Source of the DNA: Alphaproteobacteria bacterium
GTDB taxonomy: Bacteria; Pseudomonadota; Alphaproteobacteria; Rickettsiales; VGDC01
Direction of reading: 5' to 3'
Assembly: GCA_016869895.1 (NCBI GenBank)
Contig: VGDC01000057.1
Coordinates: forward strand, 1-9,137
Length of the DNA stretch: 9,137 bases
The position numbers and the translations under genes are program-made. Position 1 is the first letter of the stretch, and every line of letters begins with the position of its first letter. Positions 1 through 6,154 of the stretch are shown piece after piece. The notes beneath the pieces are model-generated. The model did not search any database. It was not told the origin of the DNA and saw only the letters and a list, made by a program, of their open reading frames with translations.

Positions 1-1
1 G

Positions 2-2917
2 GTGGGGGTGCTTTCAGAGGTGATGGCCGAGTCGCGGATGCAGGAATTGTTTGCTGTGTTGGTAGGCCAAAGGGAGCGGTTCGAGGCGGCCTTCGAGGAC
101 AAGAACGGCTCTGGTGAATTGCGCATAAAAAGCCGATTGCTGGATGTGCTTTTTGTTTCCCAAGAAGAAACAGAAAATGCGATTCTACAAAGTTTTATAG
201 CTGCTATCTCATCCTATGATTCTGCTTTAAGGAATGGTATTAGCGTTCTTGAACGCGCAGCCAAAAGCGATGCGGCGCGAGAGAAGGTGCAAAAGCTCAT
301 CCGCTGGTGCGAATCGTCCCCTGAACAGCGGGTGCATCTGTGGGATGACTTCTGCGGATTGTTCCTGACGCAGAAAGGCGAACCGCTGAAGGATGTGGTG
401 GTGAAGGCGGTGCGCGATGAGGCTCCTGCATTCGAAGGGTTGATGCGGGAATTGCAGGCGCGGGTGCTTGTGGTGGCGGAAAGGCTGCGGGCGGTGCATC
501 TGCGCGATGTGACTTGGGCGAGCATCACGGCAGTGCAGGTGTTGTTGGAGAATTACAGGGGCTTGAAGCAAAATCATAACCTGCTGGATTATGATGATCT
601 AATCCTGAAAGTGGCGGAGTTGTTCCGCCGACCGGGCATCGCGCCATGGGTGCTGTATAAGCTTGACGGTGGTCTTGATCACCTGCTCATCGACGAAGCG
701 CAGGATACTGGCCCCGCACAATGGGAGCTGGTGGAGACGCTGGTGGGCGAGTTCTATTCGGGCATGGGGGTGCATGAGGGTGTGCCCGTGCCGCGCACGC
801 TCTTCGTGGTGGGGGATGAGAAGCAATCCATCTACGGCTTCCAAGGGGCTGCCCCCAAGGCCTTCGGCGAGAAACGACGGATGTTCGCGGCAAACGCCAA
901 GGAGGCGGGTCTGGACTTCGCTTCTGTGCCGCTGGGGCTGTCTTACCGCTCGACGGAGGCGGTTTTGCGCGCGGTGGATGCGGTGTTCAACCAGCCGCAT
1001 GTGCGCGAAGGGGTGACCTATAGTGCCGATGAGGCGGTGGAGCATGGCTGGCATCGCGCGGGGCAGGCGGGGCGTGTGGAGGTGTGGCCTGCGGTGAGAT
1101 TCGATAAAGAATCGGAAAAACAAAAGAAACCCAAGGTGGAAGTGGCTGGTCGTATAGCAAGCCAGATTCGCGCGTGGCTGGATTCGGGCGAAAAGCTTGA
1201 ATCGCAGGACAGGCCGGTGAGCGCGGGGGACATCCTGATTCTGGTGCGTAAACGTGCCGATTTCGTGCCTGCCATGGTGCGCGCGCTGAAGAAGCTGGAC
1301 ATCCCTGTGGCGGGGGCTGACAGGTTGGAACTGGTGGAACATATCGCCGTGATGGATCTGCTCGCGCTCGCCGAGTTCCTTCTGCTGCCGGAAGATGACC
1401 TCAGCCTCGCATGCATTTTGAAAAGTCCGTTGTGCAATGTGGATGAGGAGACGCTGTTCAATTTATCCTACGGTCGCGGGAAGGCGACGCTGTGGAGCAG
1501 GGTGCAGGAACATGCCCCCGAAGTGTCGGCGATGCTATCGCGGTTATTGGACGCGGTGGATTACCTGCGCCCCTATGAGCTTTTCGCCCAAGTGCTGGAG
1601 CAGGAAGGCGCGCGGGTCCGATTCGCTGGTCGGTTGGGCGAGGAATGCTTCGACCCGCTGGATGAGTTCTTGTCGCTGGCGTTGCAATATGAGCAACTTC
1701 ACCCGCCCTCGTTGCAGGGCTTCCTGCAGTGGATGCGCACGGGTAGGGTCGAGGTGAAACGCGATATGGAGCAGGGGCGCGATGCGGTGCGCATCATGAC
1801 CGTCCACGGCGCGAAGGGATTGCAAGCGCCCATCGTTTACTTGGCCGATACCACGGGCACGGCATCGGGCGGGGGCAGCAAGGTCAACGCGCCATACTGG
1901 TTCGAGCAGGATGGCAAGCCCGTGGTGCTCTGGTCGCCGCGCAGCGAGGCGGATACGGAACTGGCGAGCACACTCCGCGAAGAACGCAAGCGGGCAGAGG
2001 GAGAAGAGTTCCGCCGGTTGCTCTATGTGGCGATGACCCGCGCCAGCGACCGCCTGTATATCACCGGATGGCTGGGCAAGCGGGACAGGGATGTGCCGCC
2101 GGAAAGCTGGTATGCATGGATGGATTCCGCCCTGAAGCCGATGGGCGAGCCTGTGATGCTACTTGACGGCGAGGAGGGGTATGCCCTGCGCAACCCGCAG
2201 ACCGCCCCCCATGAAAAACGAAAAGGGCAGCATGCGAAAGGGGAGGCATCGCCTCTGCCGGAGCATTTCCTGCGTCCGCCGGAGGCCGAGCCGTTTCCGC
2301 CGCGTCCCCTCGTGCCGTCGCAGGGGGATGACGTATCGGCGTCGACCAGCGCAGCGGCTTCCGGCAGGGTAGAGGGGTTCTCCCCCGCCCGCGAACAGGA
2401 GACGAAACGCTTCCGGCGCGGCAATCTCGTCCATCACCTGCTGCAATTCCTGCCGGATGTGCAGCCGGAAGAGCGGCGCGGGCGGATGGAAACCTATCTC
2501 GCGCGCCACAAAGAAGAGCTGGGCGAGGGGGAATCCGCGCGGCTGGCGGATGAGGTCTTGCGTGTGTTGCACCACCCGCTGCTGGAAAAGGCCTTCGGCG
2601 AAGGCTCGCTGGCGGAAGTGCCGCTGACGGGATTGGTGACGTTGCAGGACGGTAAACGCCATATCCTGAGCGGACAGGTGGATAGGCTGCTGGTGACAGA
2701 GGAGGAGATAATCATCATCGATTATAAAACGGGAAGGGAAGGACCGAAGACCGTCGCGCAAGTGCCGAAGTCCTACCTTCGACAGATGGCGTTATATCGC
2801 GCGGCACTGGCGGCATCTTATCCACAGCATCGCATCCGCACGGTGTTGGTCTGGACGTCGGAAGCGATGGTCATGGAATTGCCGGAGGATGCATTAGTGG
2901 GATGGGTAGCTATTTGA
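2..2917 (+). CDS. addA: Double-strand break repair helicase-nuclease AddA, 5'-truncated by the window edge
   Basis: AddA is the helicase-nuclease subunit of AddAB, the RecBCD-like complex that resects double-strand DNA ends for RecA-dependent repair. The visible 971 residues hold UvrD-type SF1 helicase motifs in order: motif II DEAQD (231-235), motif III VVGDEKQSIYGFQG (269-282), motif IV LSYRS (313-317), motif V TVHGAKG (600-606) and motif VI LLYVAMTRA (673-681). A linker rich in Pro, Ala and charged residues (about 735-800) leads to a RecB-type PD-(D/E)XK nuclease domain with His811, Glu872, Asp894, DYK (907-909) and Gln928/Tyr932, so the nuclease looks intact. The Walker A motif and early N-terminus are missing. 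AddA is usually about 1150 residues, so some 170-180 probably lie upstream, and the GTG at position 2 is not the real start. The reading frame is otherwise open. The stop codon overlaps the -35 box of the next gene's promoter. Family assignment is very secure. Confidence 0.95.
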   Translation: MGVLSEVMAESRMQELFAVLVGQRERFEAAFEDKNGSGELRIKSRLLDVLFVSQEETENAILQSFIAAISSYDSALRNGISVLERAAKSDAAREKVQKLIRWCESSPEQRVHLWDDFCGLFLTQKGEPLKDVVVKAVRDEAPAFEGLMRELQARVLVVAERLRAVHLRDVTWASITAVQVLLENYRGLKQNHNLLDYDDLILKVAELFRRPGIAPWVLYKLDGGLDHLLIDEAQDTGPAQWELVETLVGEFYSGMGVHEGVPVPRTLFVVGDEKQSIYGFQGAAPKAFGEKRRMFAANAKEAGLDFASVPLGLSYRSTEAVLRAVDAVFNQPHVREGVTYSADEAVEHGWHRAGQAGRVEVWPAVRFDKESEKQKKPKVEVAGRIASQIRAWLDSGEKLESQDRPVSAGDILILVRKRADFVPAMVRALKKLDIPVAGADRLELVEHIAVMDLLALAEFLLLPEDDLSLACILKSPLCNVDEETLFNLSYGRGKATLWSRVQEHAPEVSAMLSRLLDAVDYLRPYELFAQVLEQEGARVRFAGRLGEECFDPLDEFLSLALQYEQLHPPSLQGFLQWMRTGRVEVKRDMEQGRDAVRIMTVHGAKGLQAPIVYLADTTGTASGGGSKVNAPYWFEQDGKPVVLWSPRSEADTELASTLREERKRAEGEEFRRLLYVAMTRASDRLYITGWLGKRDRDVPPESWYAWMDSALKPMGEPVMLLDGEEGYALRNPQTAPHEKRKGQHAKGEASPLPEHFLRPPEAEPFPPRPLVPSQGDDVSASTSAAASGRVEGFSPAREQETKRFRRGNLVHHLLQFLPDVQPEERRGRMETYLARHKEELGEGESARLADEVLRVLHHPLLEKAFGEGSLAEVPLTGLVTLQDGKRHILSGQVDRLLVTEEEIIIIDYKTGREGPKTVAQVPKSYLRQMALYRAALAASYPQHRIRTVLVWTSEAMVMELPEDALVGWVAI

Positions 2918-2931
2918 CAAAGCCCATCCCA
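2898..2931. repeat. 9-bp perfect inverted repeat flanking the addA stop codon and the pilin -35 box
   Basis: TGGGATGGG (2898-2906) is the exact reverse complement of CCCATCCCA (2923-2931), with a 16-base loop. Allowing G-U pairs, the stem can be extended outward by several more pairs. The addA stop and the TTGACA box (2914-2919) both lie in the loop. No T-tract follows directly, so it is not a textbook intrinsic terminator. It could be an operator for the downstream pilin promoter, or an mRNA 3'-end hairpin for addA. The repeat is seen directly; its role is inferred. Confidence 0.6.
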
Positions 2932-2942
2932 TTGATTAGGAT
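2914..2942 (+). promoter_or_regulatory. Sigma70-like promoter of the first pilin-like gene
   Basis: A perfect -35 box TTGACA (2914-2919) is followed after 17 bases by TAGGAT (2937-2942), which matches the -10 consensus at 4 of 6 positions. The predicted transcript starts near 2949 and has a leader of about 34 bases. The -35 box overlaps the addA stop codon, so this promoter lies at the very end of the upstream gene. Confidence 0.6.
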
Positions 2943-2958
2943 GAATTAATAAAAAAAT

Positions 2959-2979
2959 CATTCACATCAAAGGTGAATG
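2959..2979 (+). promoter_or_regulatory. Ribosome-binding site inside a 7-bp leader hairpin of the first pilin-like gene
   Basis: CATTCAC (2959-2965) pairs exactly with GTGAATG (2973-2979) around a 7-base loop. The Shine-Dalgarno-like AAAGGTGA (2969-2976) lies across the loop and the 3' arm. An ATG at 2977 is only one base from the SD core, while the ATG at 2983 is about 6 bases from it. This decides the start in favour of 2983. The hairpin would partly hide the SD, so it may modulate translation; that part is inference. Confidence 0.5.
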
Positions 2980-2982
2980 CCC

Positions 2983-3828
2983 ATGCAAAAACAAAAAAAA
3001 TCACTGCAGGCCTTCACGCTTGTCGAGCTTGCTATCGTTCTGACGATTATCGGCCTTCTGGTCGGTGCGGTGATGGTGGGGCGCGGCATCATCCGCGCAT
3101 CAGAGCTGCGCTCGGTGATGACGGAGACTGCGAGTTATGTCACGGCGGTGAACACCTTCCGCCTCAAATACCATGCTCTTCCGGGTGATATGAATAACGC
3201 CACGGATTTCTGGGGGGCGGCGGATAACAATGCCGCTACTTGCCGAGGTACGGACAAGACCGGGATGATCGCCACCTGCAACGGCAACGGCGATGGTATA
3301 CTGAATATCGGCGTTAACCACGGTGAAATCTTCTACTTGTGGCAACACTTGGCCAATGCGGGTGTCATAGGCGGGAACTTCGCTGGCCGTGTCGGCCCTC
3401 CGGGGCCTTATAACGCTGCTTTCTCTCTTTATTCCGTCCCTGGGTTTAATGTGCCAGGTTCAAAACTCAAGGTTGGTGCGGCCTACAATTTCCGTAATCG
3501 TGGAACTAACAACTCCGATGCGGGCTGGTTTTACGGTGAGTATGGCACGGTTCTGATGCTAGGCATGTCCACCAATTCGGACAATCTTCCACGCGGCGCG
3601 CTGCTTGCCCCCCAAGAATTGTATAAGATTGACCTAAAGCTTGATGATGGTCTGCCAGCGCAGGGGCAAATCGTCACCCGCCCCGGGACGAACGCCGATT
3701 CGCCTTTCTGTACTGAAAAGACGCCCGGCGCAGCGAATGGTACGACAGGAACGGATGTGGATGCGGTTTATCGCCTCAGCGACAAAGAGCTGCGTTGTGT
3801 TTTAATCTATAGAAACTTTTTCGAGTGA
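2983..3828 (+). CDS. Type IV pilin/pseudopilin-like secreted protein, first paralogue
   Basis: This 281-residue protein has a prepilin-type N-terminus: a 10-residue charged leader (MQKQKKSLQA), then FTLVE and a hydrophobic helix to about residue 33. Such proteins are cleaved and N-methylated by a PilD-type peptidase and assembled into a pilus or pseudopilus. Glu5 of the mature part is present, but the residue before the cut is Ala, not the usual Gly. The mature 271-residue part is large for a pilin. It has four cysteines (mature positions 77, 89, 233, 262), an NGNGDG loop (90-95) and an LPGDM...ATDFWG segment. I recognise this pattern from proteobacterial prepilin-domain proteins of unknown function. 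The start at 2983 is chosen over ATG 2977 by Shine-Dalgarno spacing. It has its own promoter and no assembly genes nearby. The next gene is a close paralogue. Whether it is a major pilin, minor pilin or adhesin-like pseudopilin is not visible. Confidence 0.85.
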   Translation: MQKQKKSLQAFTLVELAIVLTIIGLLVGAVMVGRGIIRASELRSVMTETASYVTAVNTFRLKYHALPGDMNNATDFWGAADNNAATCRGTDKTGMIATCNGNGDGILNIGVNHGEIFYLWQHLANAGVIGGNFAGRVGPPGPYNAAFSLYSVPGFNVPGSKLKVGAAYNFRNRGTNNSDAGWFYGEYGTVLMLGMSTNSDNLPRGALLAPQELYKIDLKLDDGLPAQGQIVTRPGTNADSPFCTEKTPGAANGTTGTDVDAVYRLSDKELRCVLIYRNFFE

Positions 3829-3870
3829 TAACGCCGGATGCAACCACAGGTTTTATGGCAATCGATGTAT

Positions 3871-3897
3871 TTGACAAGTGTCCCGCTTCGGGATAAT
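3871..3897 (+). promoter_or_regulatory. Promoter of the second pilin-like gene with an inverted repeat in its spacer
   Basis: A perfect TTGACA (3871-3876) is followed by GATAAT (3892-3897) with a short 15-base spacer. The spacer holds TCCCG-CTT-CGGGA (3881-3893), a perfect 5-bp inverted repeat whose right arm overlaps the -10 box. The ten bases TATTTGACAA (3868-3877) are identical to those at the first pilin promoter (2911-2920). The suboptimal spacing and the dyad suggest dependence on a regulator, but that is inference. Confidence 0.5.
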
Positions 3898-3932
3898 GGG
3901 AAGGATATTAATTCCAACCCGAGTTCAAATAC

Positions 3933-4805
3933 ATGCATGACGCGATTGATCGCAAGCGATTTTCCTCACCGCGTCTTCAAATAAGGGGTTTCACCCTTGT
4001 GGAGCTCGCCATCGTCTTGACCGTCATTGGCCTTTTGGTCGGCGCGGTGATGGTAGGGCGTGGAATCATCCGCGCATCCGAGCTGCGCTCGGTGATGACA
4101 GAGACTTCCAGCTATGTCGCAGCGGTGAACACTTTCCGCCTGAAATACCATTCACTGCCCGGAGATATGATCAACGCCACCGATTTCTGGGGAGCGGCGG
4201 ATGCCAATCCCGCGACTTGTTTGACGATCGACAAGACCGGAATGACACAGACTTGCAATGGCAACGGTGATGGTAAGCTGAATATCGGTCCGGGTCGCGC
4301 CGAGATATTCTATCTATGGCAGCATCTGGCCAATGCTGGCGTCATCGGCGGGAACTATTCAGGCAGAGTGGGTCCCCACGGGCCGCATAATCCTGCCTAC
4401 GGACTGTTTGTGGTGCCCGGATATAACGTGCCCGGTTCAAAATTGAAAGTGGGAGCGGCATACAGTTTTCGTGAACGCGGATTGAACAATTCCGAGAACG
4501 ATTGGTTCTATGGTGAATACGGCACCATACTGATGCTGGGGATGGCCATGAACAGTAACAATCTTCCCCGCGGCCCTTTGCTTGCACCAGAGGAGATGTA
4601 CAAAATCGATCTCAAGATCGATGATGGCTTGCCAGGACAGGGAAGCCTCGTGACAAGAACGAACCGCAACCCGGATACGCCTTTCTGCACGGAAAGCGCA
4701 CCGGGGCTTGCCGATGATACCATCGGCACTAATCTGGATGCGGTCTATCGCCTGAGCGATAAGGAATTGCGTTGCGTGCTCATTTACCGTAATTTCTTTG
4801 AATAA
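3933..4805 (+). CDS. Type IV pilin/pseudopilin-like secreted protein, second paralogue
   Basis: This 290-residue protein has a 19-residue basic leader ending in Gly, then FTLVE and a hydrophobic helix, giving a canonical prepilin peptidase site. From the cleavage site it aligns with the preceding gene product over all 271 residues without a gap, with about 57 differences (about 79% identity by hand count). The four cysteines, the NGNGDG loop and the ending RNFFE are conserved. The leaders are unrelated in sequence and length. ATG 3933 is the only plausible start in frame before the cleavage site, yet no good Shine-Dalgarno precedes it (only a weak GAG at 3921-3923). The predicted leader RNA is about 29 bases. 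Many synonymous differences in the conserved N-terminal third indicate an old duplication kept under protein-level selection. It probably acts outside the inner membrane with, or in place of, its paralogue; the exact function is unknown. Confidence 0.85.
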   Translation: MHDAIDRKRFSSPRLQIRGFTLVELAIVLTVIGLLVGAVMVGRGIIRASELRSVMTETSSYVAAVNTFRLKYHSLPGDMINATDFWGAADANPATCLTIDKTGMTQTCNGNGDGKLNIGPGRAEIFYLWQHLANAGVIGGNYSGRVGPHGPHNPAYGLFVVPGYNVPGSKLKVGAAYSFRERGLNNSENDWFYGEYGTILMLGMAMNSNNLPRGPLLAPEEMYKIDLKIDDGLPGQGSLVTRTNRNPDTPFCTESAPGLADDTIGTNLDAVYRLSDKELRCVLIYRNFFE

Positions 4806-4825
4806 GGATTACGCCCTCGCAGCCC

Positions 4826-4854
4826 TTGACGCGTAAGATGCGGAGGAGTACCAT
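4826..4854 (+). promoter_or_regulatory. Likely sigma70-like promoter of trxA
   Basis: TTGACG (4826-4831, 5 of 6 matches) is followed after 17 bases by TACCAT (4849-4854, 4 of 6 matches). The leader would be about 38 bases and would end in a good ribosome-binding site, AAGAGGA (4887-4893), 5 bases before the ATG. This would make trxA independent of the pilin genes. Confidence 0.5.
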
Positions 4855-4898
4855 CTGCTTCTCTGTAATGATTCTAAAGTTCGACTAAGAGGATTCCC

Positions 4899-5215
<317 letters not shown>

Positions 5216-5216
<1 letters not shown>

Positions 5217-6055
5217 TGCGCACCCAAATCAACCGCATGATGGAGACGCTGCAGACCCAGTTCGGGTTTGTGGCGTCTTTCGGTTTTGAAATCGAATGGT
5301 ATGTGATTCCGGCGGAACGCGAAGGGGAAATCGATTCCCTGCACAAGGTCGTGTTGGCGCAGGCCGCGCGCCTGAAGCTGGGCATTCCCGCCATCGTGCC
5401 GGAAAAGGGTAGGGGGCAATACGAAGCCGCTTTCAATCCGCGCCAAGACCCGTTCGCGCTGGCAGAAGCGGTGCATCTGTTCAAGCGCATCCTGCGTGAT
5501 GCGGCGGATGGATTCGGGCTGATGGTCAGCTTCGCCGCGAAGCCTTTCCTAGAAGATTACGGCAGCGCCCTGCAATCTCACATCAGCCTGACGAATCAGG
5601 AAGGGGTGCGCCAGTTCGAGAAGAAGGGCGAGAATCTTTCCCCGCCACTGTCTGCCGCGCTGGGCGGATTGCTGGAGACGCTGGATGAAGCGATGCTCAT
5701 CGCCGCGCCGTTCCCTGCATCCTACAACCGCTTCACGGCGGGCAAGGATGCGCCGCTGACCCGCTCATGGGGTGGGAACAACCGCACGGTTGCCCTGCGT
5801 TTGCCGCTGAAGAACGGCCCGTTCACGCAGATAGAATACCGCATCGCCGGGGCGGATGCCGAGCCGGCTGCTTTGCTGGCGGTGATGCTGGCGGGAGTGC
5901 TGCACGGCTTGACCAACAACCCAGACCCCGGCCCGCAGATGCACGGTGTGGCCTATGACCCGCAGTATAAACTCCCACGCCTGCCTGATTGCTATGCGGC
6001 AGCGAAGCTGGCGGCGGATAACGGGATGATTCTCAGGAAGTGGTTAGCGGAATAG
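5216..6055 (+). CDS. Compact glutamine-synthetase-like protein (GS catalytic fold, divergent)
   Basis: This 279-residue protein carries the GS catalytic motifs in order: FEIEWYV (Glu25/Glu27), a PE...GQYE segment (Glu63, Glu70), AAKPF (108-111), SHISL (121-125), SYNRF (169-173), APL..SWG..NRTVALRLP (179-197) and IEYR (206-209). Family members ligate an amine or ammonia to the gamma-carboxyl of glutamate using ATP. Typical GS or gamma-glutamylputrescine synthetase subunits are about 440-470 residues. This one starts at the first metal-binding strand, lacking the N-terminal beta-grasp domain, and ends about 45 residues after the IEYR helix region. By motif alignment, the first His of the usual HxH is Gln120, and the flap Glu is Asp178. 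ATG 5216 overlaps the trxA stop and has no clear Shine-Dalgarno, suggesting translational coupling; in-frame ATG 5195 lies inside trxA and is unlikely. The SWG..NR style is closer to PuuA-like ligases than GlnA. Substrate unknown. Confidence 0.8.
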
Positions 6056-6111
6056 AAAGGGACGAGGAGCGAGGGCAGCAGCCCGAGCCAGCCCTGAGCC
6101 AGCAAAGCGTC

Positions 6112-6144
6112 GCCCATGTGATTTTCAGGAGAAAATCACGGGGC
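6112..6144. terminator. Strong hairpin between convergent genes, possible bidirectional terminator or repeat element
   Basis: GTGATTTTC (6118-6126) and GAAAATCAC (6131-6139) form a perfect 9-bp stem with a 4-base loop. GCCC (6112-6115) and GGGC (6141-6144) extend it by 4 bp across a small internal loop. It lies between the converging GS-like gene and hemB. Neither strand has a T-tract right after the stem, so classical intrinsic termination is uncertain. Upstream, 6061-6110 is GC-rich with an imperfect internal repeat (GCCCGAGCCA/GCCCTGAGCCA). Together they resemble an intergenic repetitive element. Confidence 0.5.
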
Positions 6145-6154
6145 AAAACGAATA

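Noticed and set aside
2..4. GTG as the true start of addA
   Set aside because: The Walker A motif and early N-terminal region of AddA are missing and the frame is open to the window edge, so the gene begins upstream.
599..1342. Long minus-strand open frame (247 residues) antisense to addA
   Set aside because: The translation is rich in His, Arg and Pro with no recognisable domain, as expected for the shadow of a GC-rich gene; the plus-strand frame has clear helicase motifs.
2159..2761. Minus-strand open frame of 200 residues antisense to the addA C-terminus
   Set aside because: No domain is recognisable, and it overlaps the nuclease domain, whose catalytic residues are intact on the plus strand.
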